Below, piece by piece: positions 1 through 10,900 of a stretch of DNA of 64,000 nt (positions within the stretch are counted from its first letter, which is position 1; the number at the start of each line of letters is the position of its first letter). The position numbers and the translations under genes are program-made. Source of the stretch: Desmodesmus armatus (Eukaryota > Chlorophyta > Chlorophyceae > Sphaeropleales > Scenedesmaceae); contig VIIQ02000559.1 of the NCBI GenBank assembly GCA_007449985.2, forward strand, positions 278,501 through 342,500, written 5' to 3'. Below the pieces are notes generated by a model. The model ran no database searches. It worked only from the letters and a program-made list of their open reading frames with translations, and was not told the origin of the DNA.

Positions 1-440
1 GCATAAGCTCTTCATAGCTACAGGTTTAACTTTGATTTAATTTGATTTGATTTGATCTTGACAGAGGCAGGTGCTGCTTTGTTGGGCAGTAGTGAGATGG
101 GGCGATGTTGCTTGTGAGGCTGTTGGGTAGCACCCTTTTGCACAATCCTTGATAACACAAAAAAGTTTCTTGGAAAAAAATCCTTGATCAACAAAAGGCA
201 CAGCCAGCAAACAACCCTCCTATCTGCCTGACACACACCCCTCCCACCTCTTCTTACCCCTCTCTTGTGCATGTGTAGTTCTCCTCCTGACGTTACGCCT
301 TGTCCTGTGCTATTCACACTCATACTTTACGTTACTATACGCTGGCCCAGGCCTACAGCAGAGCTTCAATCTATACTATATCTATTCAGACATTTAATTA
401 TTTCCCTGCGCATGTGTTTCATGCCTCTCTCCTGCCGCAG
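1..440. other. Non-coding lead-in, probably intron of the first gene
   Basis: I see no supported coding sequence here. A pyrimidine-rich stretch ends in a good 3' splice site (CTGCCGCAG, AG at 439-440), so this is most likely the end of an intron of the gene that continues from 441. A short A/T-rich direct repeat of TTTGA lies at 30-56. Confidence 0.5.
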
Positions 441-1891
441 CCAGCCGCCTCCCCCCGACACCCCCGAGCACGCCTCAGCACTGCTGCTGTTCCTGGCAGC
501 AGCACTCAAACAGGTGGAGCAGGAGTGCCAGGAGGCCCAGTATCTCCCAGGGGGCAGCAGCTGGCGGCTAAACCCCAGCATCCCTGGCTGCAAAACCCTC
601 CTGGATCTCCTTAGCTGCCCAGATCTTAAGACTGCCTCCTCGGCTCCCAGGTTTCTTGTCCGGGAGTTGACAGGAGACGGGATCAGCAGCTGCAGCAGTA
701 GCAGCAGCAGCGATGATGGCGGCAGCAGCAGTGACGACAGCAGCAGCAGCAGCGACGGCAGCAGCAGCAGCAGCAGCAGCAGTGGTGTGCTGCGGGTGCT
801 GCAGCCGAGTGAGGTTGGTGGGAATGTGCTGGTTGCTGCTTGGCATCTAGCAGAAGAAGCAGAGGCAGCATCCCAAGAGCAGCAGCGGCTGCAGCAGCAG
901 CAGCAGCAGCAGCCGCCGCAGCAGCAGCAGCAGCAAGAACTGCGGGATGCAGTGATTCAGGGGTTTACGCCGTTAGTGCAAGAGTTGGCCGGCATGGTGG
1001 AAAACTTTCTCCACGGACAGATACACCAGCTACACACCCCTGCCGCTGCTGCTGCTGCTAGCAAAACCACAGCCCCCTCCAACAGCAGCAGCAGCAGCGG
1101 CGGCTGCGGCGGCGGCTGCGAGGGTCAGTGCCCTGCTGCTGCCGAGGTTGCTTGGCACGCTGCTGCTGTGGGGGGCGGTGCAGCCCTCAGCCTCGTGTTT
1201 GGTGGCGAAGCTGCGGTTGAGGATTACGTAAACGCACAGCAGAGAGACCTCATTCCCTACCAGCAGCTTGTGCAAGCGTGGCCACGGATGGTTGCGGTGC
1301 AGCTTTCGCTGCTGGCTACTGCTGTGAATGCACTCCGGGAAGCAGTAGAGCAGATCTTGCAGGGGGCTGTGGACAGCTGGCAGCAGCAGCAGGGTGCGGC
1401 AGCAGCAGGCAAGCGGCAGCAGCGGCGGCATGTGTTGCTGTCAAGCAGTGGGCAGCAGCAGGAGCAGCAGCCAGATGCTGCTGGTTGGATGGACAGGGTC
1501 AAGCAGCAGATAGTGGTGAAGGTAGGTGGGGTGTGCTGTACAGTTGGTGCAGGTGTTTGCTTGCTGTGTGGGGGGTAGTGCAGATAACAGGGAGCAGGGT
1601 TCTCCTTCTCTCTTGGTCTCGATATCTGTGTCCTTTTTCCACATTGCGCTTGCTGTGCTCAGCAGGGGTCTGCTTTTGCTAAGGAGGGGTACACAGCAAG
1701 TGAAAGGGCGGGTTCAAATGGGGTTTACAAAGAGGGTCGACAAGAGAGTCACTTGGAGGGCATGTCACCACCAAAGTGCAGCAGACCCCTCATGTTGCTG
1801 CACTGTTCCGCTGCTACACACCCTTCATTTTGCTGCTGCATCTTTGACTGCTGCTAGCGGGCCATATGACTATGCTGCTGCACACCCACTG

Positions 1892-1931
<40 letters not shown>

Positions 1932-4900
1932 CTGCAGGTGTTAGAGGTGATAGAGATGGGGCGGACTTTCCAAAACGCACTCAGTCAGCTGACAGTACCC
2001 AGCAGCAGCAGCAGTAAACCCCAGCAGCAACAGCAGCAGCAGCGCTACGAAGCAGCGCTGATGGTGGTTGGCATCATCAAAGCTGCAGTGGCGGCTGCAG
2101 AATCACGAGCAGCAGATGACAGCGACGGTGTGCAGGAGGGCGAGACCGGCAGCAGCACAGCACAGCACAGCGCAGCGGCGATCCATGCACTGCGGCTGCT
2201 GGAGCTGCATGCCCTCCAGGGGATGCGTGGCTGCCCTACTCAGTTCTTCCAGCACGCCTTTGAGTTCCTTGGGCAGGGGCAGGTCAGCCCGTTGCATCTC
2301 CTGGACCCGCAATGCTTGCTCCAGCAGCAGCAGCAGCAGCAAGAGCAGCAGCAGGGGCTCGAGCAGCAGCAGCAGCAGCAGCAGCAGGCAGCAGATGTGG
2401 TTGCTGCTGTCGAGCTCGCCCTACAAGCTGCACCAGCCCGCATCCGTGTCGCTGCTGTCACTGCTGCTCGCCAGGCCGCAGAGCGCTTCTCTCACCATCT
2501 CGTTGACATCTCAACCCCAGGCCTCGAATGGATGCAGGGGGTTAATAGTTCCTTCAATCATTGGAGCGAGCAGCAGGTGTCGGCGGTTATTGCTGCTGCC
2601 GCAGAGGGATCTGGCAACAGCAGCAGCAGCAGCAGAGATGGGGACAAGGTGTTGCTGCAGCTCTGTAGCGAGCCCGAGAGGTGGGAGCTGTTTACTCAGA
2701 TGGTCGATCCGCTGCTGGCTTGGCAGTTTGGGTGGGCAACGGCAGCGGCTGCTGCTGTGGCAGCAGCGGAAGCGCGGGAGGACGTTGCCTTGGAGCTAAT
2801 CTGCCTAAAGCACCGGCGCTGCTACAAAGAACAGGATAAGGCGAAAGAGGCTGCAAAGCACACCAGCAGCAGCCAGGAGCAGCAGCAGGGGAAGGGCAAG
2901 GGGGCTCAGAAGAAGCAGGGAAGGGTGAGGACCAGCAGCAGCAGCAGCAGGAGGAGGAGGAGGAAGCTGCGAGGGAAGAAGCAAAGCTGCAGGCAGCGTT
3001 GGAACGTATGCAGCTTTGTGAGCTGTGCTTGGCGGAGCAGGCAGCAGCACCAGCCCTCAATGCCCTCAGCAGCAGCAGCAGTAGCAGCAGCAGTAATAGC
3101 AGCAGCCATTCCTTAGCTGCTGCAGCAGCGGCAGGAGCAGGGGGCCTGTACGGCAACCTCCCTGTGTCCTGGTCTGACCCCTGCCTCATGCGGCGGCTGC
3201 TGTGGGAGCTGCTGGGCAGGCTGAAGCCCGCAGCACAGCAGTGGTTCAAGTACCACGGCCACATGTGCCCACATCGCAGGAACGTTTCGCACTGGCACAT
3301 GATCGTCATGAGCCTTGCACGCCATATTTGGTCCCCGCCTGGCATGTGGGATGCAGGTTACGAGCAGCGGTACAGTGAGGAGCTCGCGCTACTGCTGCCG
3401 TTTACGGTCCGGGACCCGAAAACGCCCCCGAAAGGCCGTTTGGACGAGGAAACAGCAGCATGCAGCAGTTACGCAAAGGCCCTCAACGTCGGCTTCGCAC
3501 GGCAAGGGTCCGATGCGCAGACCGCGGCGGTGTTATCGCTGCAGGTGCTGCTGTCGCTGGACCCTCACGGGGCCAGGGTTCAGCCAAAGCCTGAGCTGCT
3601 GTTCTACACGCCAGCAGGGTTCCACGCAGCAGTGTGCAAAACCCTGTTGCAGGCAGCGCACCTCAACCCCTCTGGGGCTCCTGCTGTTGCAGCGCAAGGT
3701 CAGCTAGGGTGTGTAGCAAACAGCAGCAGCAGCGGCTTCATTGGACCATTGGAAGCGGCAGCATCTGGGCAGGGTATGGGCCACACAAATGGTAACCAGC
3801 TCCCACAGCAGCAGCAGCAGCAGCGGGAGGTGGTGTCGGAGCGGCAGCAGCAGCCGCACCCCCTGCAGGCCTGGTCGTGTGCTGCCTTTCCTGTCTGGTA
3901 TGTCTGGTGGCACATCGGGCTGCTGGCATACCACCGACAGCAGCAGCAGCAGGGTGGCAGTGGGGCTGGGACCAGCAGCAGCAGCAGCAGCAGCACAGGG
4001 GGCAGTGGCACTGCTGCTGCTGTTGCCGGCTGCAGCTGCGGCGGCAGCAGTGCTGTTTGTTTGCAGGACCTCTACAGCAGCGCAGATGCAAGGTGAGCTG
4101 GGTGCTGTGCGGGCTAAACGCTCAATCTGGATTTCATCTTGCTTTCATTGCGAATTCCACTTGGTTTCTTTGTGGATTCTTTCTTATCTGTGTCTTGAAC
4201 TGTCTTGTGAACCGGGTCGCTTGCGGTCGACCTTGCTGTAGGTTACGCAGCCCACGCAATCAGCATGTTCACCCAAACCTTGGTGTGTCTTTCTGCTTGA
4301 TTTCCAAGGGTGGGCCGAGGGCGGGCTGTCTCAAGTGATATTTTCAGCTGGGTGGCCATGTTTGCATCAGTGTCTGGCTGCAGCAGGCGCCACGATGGCG
4401 CTGCTCGCACCCTTCAAAGTGCAATTGCTGTGGGTTATGTGTCCCTGTGGTTCAGCTGCTGTGTTTAAGCCGTGTCTGTTGGCCTCTGACAACTATTCAT
4501 TTGCCTGCCTGCCCTGTGCTGCCCTGTGTTTCCCCCCCCCCCCCCCCTATTCTTCCCCCCCCCCCCACACACACACACACCTGCAGGTTGTTTGCTGTTG
4601 GCTATGCGTGCCGCCAGGTGACCAGCAGGTCTCAGCTTGATCTGCTGCTCAGCAACCCACCAGCAGCACCAGGAGCAGCAGTGGCACCAGCAGACTGGCT
4701 GGCGGTGGCGCCACCTAAGGTCACCTGCCAACACTGCGAGCGCGAGGGGTCGGTGTACAGGGTAAGAGGGAGGAGGGAGGGTGGAGAGGGGGGCGGGGGG
4801 GGGGGGGGGGGGGCAGAGAGGGAGGGAGGGAGCGAGGGAGGGAGGGAGGGAGCGAGGGAGGGAGGGAGGGAGCGAGGCAAAGGGGAAGGAGGGAGTGTAG

Positions 4901-6656
4901 CCCTTTGTAGTGGGGTTGTGGGTAGCAGTGGTTCAGGGGTTGCTGCAGAACTGGCCATGGCACCAGCAGACTGGCCGGCAGTGGCGCCACCTAAGGCACC
5001 TGCCAACACTGCGAGCGTGAGGGGTCCGTGTACAGGGTAAGAGGGAGGAGTGAGGGCGGATTCAGGGAGCGAGGGTTGGTGGTGGTATGGGGATAGCAGT
5101 TGTTGAGGAACTGCAGATGAGGAACTGCAGGGCGCTTGGGCCATAGCATCCCCAGACTGGCTGGCAGTGGCGCCGCCCAAGGTCACCTGCCAGCACTGCG
5201 AGCGCGAGGGGTCCGTGTACAGGGTGAGAAGGAGGAGTGAGGGAGGAGCGACGGAGGAGTGAGGGGGAGTGAGGGAGCGAGGGGTCAGTGGTTGAGGGGT
5301 GGTAGGGGGCTGGCAGTGGTTGAGGAATGTAGGGGGCTGGGCCATAGCATGTGCACGTTGGCTGGCGGTGGCACCTCCCAAGGTCACCTGCCAGCACTGC
5401 GATCGTGAGGGGTCCGTGTACAGGGTGAGAGCTTGGGCTGCTGCTGCTGTTTGTGTTTCATGGTCCTTTTCGTCTCCAGACTTTGGGGTGGGGGTGTTGT
5501 TGCAAGTGGGTGTGCTCACTGTTGTGTGGCTACTTTGGTTTTTTTCCAATGGCGTTGGTTGACCTTGGATGAAATGTGAACATGCCTGCTGCAGATACAG
5601 ATGCAGATGAATGCGTGTCTGCTTGAGGGCAGGCATTTTAAGTGGGGCACCCAGCATTTATGTTGACTGTCGTGCTGTTGTGCTGCTGCAATGTTGCATT
5701 GTGTGCAGGGCACCTTCCTTTGCTGCTGTCACTGCTACAGCTGGTACTGCAGCCAGGCCTGCTACAAGGGCAGGTGCTACGGAGGGTGCGAGGTGGAACC
5801 ACTTGTCAAGGTGAGACAAAGGGGGTCAGTGGTTCCACTGGGAGAGCCCTCTTTGGATTCAAGGTTTTTGCAGTCAGTCAGTTGAGGGTGGAGCTGAAAC
5901 ACATCCAGGTTCATAGGCCTTCAACAAAAAGGCGTGAAACACTGGATGGATATTCACGCTGGCAGGCAAGTCCAGTTTGTAAGCAACTGGATTGTCCTTC
6001 TACAAGACCTTCAAAGGTCCAACCCAACAGGGTAACAGCTTGGGGGTGCCCTTCATCTCAGTCTTCCCTGCTCTCCTCCACTGCAGTGGTACACCTTGAT
6101 TGTGTGTGTGGCTCGGAAGATGGGGGCTAGTCACATGTCACAGCCAGCTGGAGCAAGCTGCGGGTGCCTGAGGTGATGCCAGACCCTAGGGCGGGTGAAC
6201 CTGTACTTGTACTTGAACTTGTGCTGCAGAGGGGGTGAGCCTTGCTTGCACTCGCACTTGTACTGCAAAGCACTTGCACTTGTACTGCAAAGAAAAAAAA
6301 GGAGGAGGTTGAATTGCCAGGCAGCCTCACGTGGGGAGGGGACAGCGGCTTGTCAAGCACGAGTGCTTATGCTGACTTGGAGGTGCCTGGCCTCCTGTCT
6401 GGTTTCCAAGCAAATTCTGGCTCCCTCGTGGGGGTAGTGCCCATGTGAACGTTGGGGGGCTTTACAAGTAGGTTGTTTTGTTTACTAAGATAGAAATAGA
6501 TGTTCATAGTCCTGAGCGGTACGGAAGCCCTTCAACCCTGAACCTGGATACCAGCTTGTCTTGCAGCTCACGCTTGCTGCGTTCTGCCGTGTCTCCACCC
6601 TGCAGGCCAAAGCTGACCGCAAATGGCGTCTGCTGGACCTGCTGAAACCACACCAC

Positions 6657-6687
<31 letters not shown>

Positions 6688-9263
6688 CTGCTGCAGGTGC
6701 CCTGCCGCTGCTTGCCCCCCTTCATGCCATCCCCAGCGCCACCAGCAACACCCTCGCCAGCTCAATGCAGACCCTGCTGCAACAACACGCGCATCCCAGC
6801 AGCAGCCGCAGCAGCAGCAGCAGCGGCAGCAGTGGCGGCAGCAGCAGCGGCAGCAGTGGCGGCAGCAGGTGTCACCCGGGTGTGAGTATGTCTCTCTGTG
6901 GCCGCTGTATGAGTCGCTGCCTTGGGAGAATCTGGAAGGCTGCAACAGGAAGTGGTACGGCCCTGCTGACAAAGTGGTGCAGCACACGGAGAGTCTTGCG
7001 GAGCGTTTTGCACTCCCCAGCAGGTGAGCAAGGGGGTTAGGGTTATGGGGCGGCCACAGTAGCAGCGCCAAGGTTTCAGTGGCGTCAATCATGTGTGCAA
7101 GTGTTATGGCCCTGCCGTCGAGGTGGTTGAGCACACGGAGAGCCTTGCAGAGCGTTTTGCACTCCCTAGTAGGGACAGGTGAGCAAGGGGGTTAGGGTTA
7201 TGGGGCCGCCGCAGTAGCAGCACCAGGGTTTCAATGGCTTCAATCATGCGTGCAAGTATTATGGCCCTGCCGCCGAGGTGGTTGAGCACACGGAGAGCCT
7301 TGCGGAGCGTTTTGCACTCCCTAGTAGGGACAGGTGAGCAAGGGGGTTGGGGTTATGGTTAGGGTTATGGGGCCGCCGCAGTAGCAGCACCAGGGTTTCA
7401 ATGGCTTCAATCATGTGTGCAAGTGCTGCGGCGTTGGTGTCAGGGCGGTGCAGCACATGGAGAGGGTTGCGGAGCGTTTTGCACTCCCTAGTAGAGACAG
7501 GTGAGCAGGGTGTAGGTTTTCAACCCTGGGGCCAGCAGCTATGTTAGCATTGCCAGCAGCAGGGGCTGAGTGGCTTTGATCATGTGTGCAACCACAGCAA
7601 GTTTACGGCCCTGGTGTCAGGGTGATGAAGCACACGGAGAGTCTTGCGGAGCGTTTGCACTCCTTAGTAGGGACAGGTGAGCAGGGTCTAGGTCTCGACT
7701 CCTGGGGCAGCAGCACTAGAGCAGCAGGGGTTGAGTGGCTTTGGTCATGTGTGCGAAACTATAGCATGTGTCAATGCTTTGATGGCTTGGTGGTTAGACG
7801 CATATTGCGCCCAGTAGCTAACTATGCCTTTTGGTCGGGCGCTGGGCGCCTCCTGGGACAAGGGGTGTTTAGGCGTCTCCCATCGGTGTGAGGCTTTGCC
7901 TTGGGCTCCCGGCAGTCGGGTTTATTCGGCTGTTGCGTGTGTGGCCAGTCGGTGGGGTGCGCCCCCCTACACCTAACAAAACAAACTATGCCTTTGGAGA
8001 ACCACTCGTGCAAGTTGAGGTTGAGGGTGTACATGTCTGGCATGCTAGATTACCACGCACCCCACCTGATTGCGCTCAACAGCTGGTCAGCAGGGTGTAA
8101 AGTTGCGTCGTTGAGATGCCCACTTCCCGTCCAACTAGTTTGCTGCGCTGCTCCTATGCTGCATACACCCTCATGAGCCTTTGGCTCGCTGGCTAGTGCT
8201 GAGGTTGGGATCCCCTCCCACAATTACTGTACTGTACTGTACTGAACTGTATTTGCATTGCAGGACCCAAGGCGCACTTCGTGGCAGTTGCAGGACGTCA
8301 TCCGAGACTCATGGACCAATAGGCAGAGGCGCTTGCAGCGCCTGCGTCGCGATCGTGAGCAGCAGCAGCAGCGGGACGCCGCCGCAGACGCTGAAAGCCG
8401 CCGCCGCCGTCTGCCGCTCAGCAGCAGCAGCAGCAGCAGTGTTCAGCCGCCGCCAGGATTCGAACGCGCGACCAGTCCCGTGGCCACACGGAGCTACTAC
8501 AGCTTGAGCCACAACCAGCAGCAGCAGCAGCGGGGGGTTGGCAGCAGCAGCAGCGGGGGGTACAGGTATGGTCCTTATCCTACTGCTGCTCCAGAGGTTT
8601 CCTCGGACGAGGAGTTCAAGGATTATGACTGGGACTACTTAATGTCTTCAGACGAGCAGGACGATTTCCTGTATGGCTCGGGGAGTGGTGGTTCTGCTGC
8701 TGCTGCTGCTGGTGCTGGCCGCCAGTCTTTGAGGCTCAGACGCAGCGGCAACAGGATCATCGGCAGCAGTGACGGCAGCAGTGACGGCAGCAGCAGCGGC
8801 AGCGATGTGGCGGAGACCTACAGCAGCAGGCTGCAAGGGCACGCGTCACCCTCAGCAGCAGCAGCAGCCGCAGCGTCGGCTGCTGCTGCTGCTGCCGATG
8901 AAGATGATGAGCTTGAGGACTCTACGGAGCTTTTGCAGCTGCTTGGCAAGAAGGGATACACACCGGCTGATGTGGACAAATACTTGCAGCAGCTGGAAAT
9001 GAGGCTGCAGCAACGAGAGGTTGCTGCTGCTGCTGCTGCTGCTGCTGCACACGAGCCACAGGGGGAGGCTTCTCCGCCTCCAGCACCAGCAGCAGCTGAT
9101 GATACTGCTGCTGCTGATGCTGTTGATGCTGCTGATGCTGATGCTGACTCCCCTGGCGGGATGGGCCCTCAGCAGCAGCAGCAGCCGATGGTGGCGACCT
9201 CTTGCAGCGCTTTCTCAACGAACAGGGGTTCACTGAGGAGCGGCTGGCCAGTCTAGGGTTTCC

Positions 9264-9301
<38 letters not shown>

Positions 9302-10248
9302 GGGATGCAGAGCTGTCATTGCAGCAGCAGGGGCAGGCAGCACCACCAGCCGGTGCTGCTGATGGTGGCGGGGAGTGGCAGCGATTCCTTGATGAAGTGG
9401 GGTACACAGAAGAGGAGGCTGCAAGGGAATTGCAAACGCAGTGGGACTTGGACCTGCAGGGGCTGAAGGACTTTGTACAGCAGCAGCAGCAGCAGCAGCA
9501 AGAGCAGCAGCAGGAGCAGTACCAGCAGCACCAGCAGAACCAGCAGTTGCTCCCGCCACTGCCTCCCTGTTATGCAGAAGCCGATGTGGGAGATGATCAC
9601 CCACAGCAGCAGCAGCAGCTGGGTTCAGGGTTCTTGAGCCTGTCCCCACAGCACGGCATGCAGCAGCAGCTGCAAGGGGGCCCAGACGATGGGGCCGGCA
9701 GTTCGGCTGCTTCTTCACACAGTGACAACGTGAATGCCGCCAACTGGGCGAGTTGGCAGGACGGCAGGGGGGTTGCTGAGGTACCAACAGCGGGATTTGA
9801 ACCGGTGACCTCCCCACAAGCCAGCGATGAAGAAGAGTGGGTTTACGATGAAGGGCTGTACCCTGCAGCAGCAGCAGCAGCAGCAGCAGCGGGGATGAAC
9901 GCAGTGGGTTTGGAGGAGGGGTTGGATGTAGTAGTGGGGCCAGAGGAGGGCGCAGGGGTGGGGCGGGTGCGGTCGGGAGGCAAGAGGCGGTATGTCGCTG
10001 GCAGGTATGTCGCTGGTAGGTATGTCGCTGGCAGGGTTGCGTCTCCAGTTGCAGCAGCTGAGACAGCAGCAGCAGCAGCAGCAGGTGCTGGTGCCGTAGG
10101 CAGCGGCTTTTCAGAGGGGGCTGCAATGGGGCGTGTTGCAGCAGTGAGTGTGGAGGGGAAGGTGGGCAGTAGGAGGGGCAGCGGAGAGGGACAGCATGAC
10201 AGCTGGGGGGTGTGGGGCAGTGGTGATAGTGAGGAGGGTAGCCCAGGC

Positions 10249-10312
<64 letters not shown>

Positions 10313-10341
10313 GTGGTGGTGGTGGTGGGGCGCTGGGCTGA
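441..10341 (+). CDS. Large low-complexity protein with a split MYND-type zinc finger (5' partial)
   Basis: Exons read as 441-1521, 1938-2924, 2951-4092, 4587-4761, 5709-5810, 6567-7023 and 8264-10341 (TGA at 10339). Phases agree at every junction up to 6567; the last junction does not fit cleanly. Poly-Gln, poly-Ser and poly-Ala tracts fill the protein and separate conserved-looking stretches. The exons at 4587 and 5709 join into Cys-rich motifs: CQHCEREGSVYR, then LCCCHCYSWYCSQACY and a later Cys, the C-x2-C..C-x2-C..YC-x3-C pattern of MYND fingers, which usually bind protein partners. The last exon has acidic stretches and a twice-repeated motif, QRFLNEQGFTEE and QRFLDEVGYTEE. The frame moves from 3 to 2 inside the triplet run near 6790-6870 and from 2 to 1 between 9124 and 9187, so each point hides a small unrecognised intron or an indel. 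The true start lies outside the window. Function unknown; two adjacent genes cannot be excluded. Confidence 0.7.
4528..4580. repeat. Poly-C and CA tracts before a splice acceptor
   Basis: Two C homopolymers separated by TATTCTT are followed by (CA)n and then the acceptor CTGCAG of the 4587 exon, so they form the pyrimidine tract of that intron. Confidence 0.8.
4681..5424 (+). repeat. Four tandem copies of the MYND first-half exon end
   Basis: The last ~75-80 bases of exon 4587-4761 recur ending at 5036, 5223 and 5424, each followed by an intact 5' splice site (GTAAG or GTGAG). Every copy carries the CQHC(E/D)REGSVYR coding segment. Copy 2 has lost one base (AAGGCACC instead of AAGGTCACC), so its upstream frame is shifted. 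Spacers are GA-rich. They are either alternative donors or relics of tandem duplication. Confidence 0.85.
4770..4880. repeat. G-rich and GGGA microsatellite
   Basis: A run of about 18 G is followed by (GGGA)n with GCGA interruptions. It lies in the intron between exon-end copies 1 and 2 and is potentially quadruplex-forming on the plus strand. Confidence 0.85.
6955..7760 (+). repeat. Five tandem copies of an exon end plus intron
   Basis: The end of exon 6567-7023 (coding HTESLAERFALPS) recurs ending at 7178, 7333, 7500 and 7676, each followed by a GTGAGC donor. The period is about 153-176 bases. The intronic part contains GGGGTTAGGGTTATGGGG in the first three copies. The later copies replace the C-rich end with CTAGTAGGGACAG, and divergence increases with distance from the real exon. 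Confidence 0.85.
7783..7985 (+). repeat. Dispersed repeat, tRNA-derived SINE-like copy 1
   Basis: GATGGCTTGGTGGTTAGACG resembles a pol III A box and tRNA D-arm. The following ~150 bases match 28996-29140 closely (GGGCGCCTCCTGGGAC, GGTGTGAGGCT, TTGGGCTCCCGGCAG, GTGTGGCCAGTCGGTGGGG). It lies in the last intron of the first gene. The SINE assignment is inference. Confidence 0.5.
10249..10326 (+). repeat. Long CTG then GGT triplet run at a C-terminus
   Basis: About 20 CTG/GCT triplets are followed by GGT repeats, read as poly-Ala then poly-Gly directly before the stop codon of the first gene. Confidence 0.9.
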
Positions 10342-10900
10342 GGGTGATTGTAGCGTTCTTATTGGTGCATGCGTGCTTTTGTGTACACCTGTCAGAGCAG
10401 CTTGCATTACAGGTGTGACATGTGTGATGCAGTTACTCTGCCAGTTGCCAGCCCAGCCATTTAGGCCGTGCACCCGCCACATTCATTGGTGGTGCATGGA
10501 TCTAGCTTACAGACATGTAGCCGTCGTAACCCCGGGCTCGCCAGCTTTTGGCCCGTTAGAGCAGCCAGAGCCAGTTGTCAGCCAGTTGTCTGTGTTCAGT
10601 CTCGGTCGATAGACGTGGTCTCCCGAGCTCTCAGTTGTCGTTTCAGGTTTCAAACTCAGTTAATTGAGTGTCTCTCCTGGGTTCCAGTTATCTTCTGTGT
10701 CTCTTGAGATTTTACATCTGAAGATCGCTAGTGGTGCTCACCTCTCGCGTCGCGATTGTGGGCAGCATCCCTCTCCCTTTCTAGTCGCAGCATTTCAGTC
10801 TTTATGGTGGAGTCGGAGGGCATGCTGTCCTAGAGGCAGCACCCTAGCGGTCTCTCACTCCTAGCCCCTTCAGCTAGTCACTCCCAGACCCTCCTGCAGC
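10342..10900. other. Intergenic region, no gene seen
   Basis: This separates the TGA at 10341 from the ATG at 10901. No ORF with convincing composition is present. It probably holds the 3' UTR of the first gene and the promoter and leader of the next ORF. Confidence 0.5.

Noticed and set aside
4632..5657. 341-residue minus-strand ORF with TLYTDPSRSQCWQVTLGG repeats
   Set aside because: Antisense of the four tandem exon-end copies; the apparent protein repeat is only the reverse reading.
9230..10126. 298-residue minus-strand ORF
   Set aside because: Reverse reading of triplet-rich coding sequence; only Leu/Pro/Ala low complexity.
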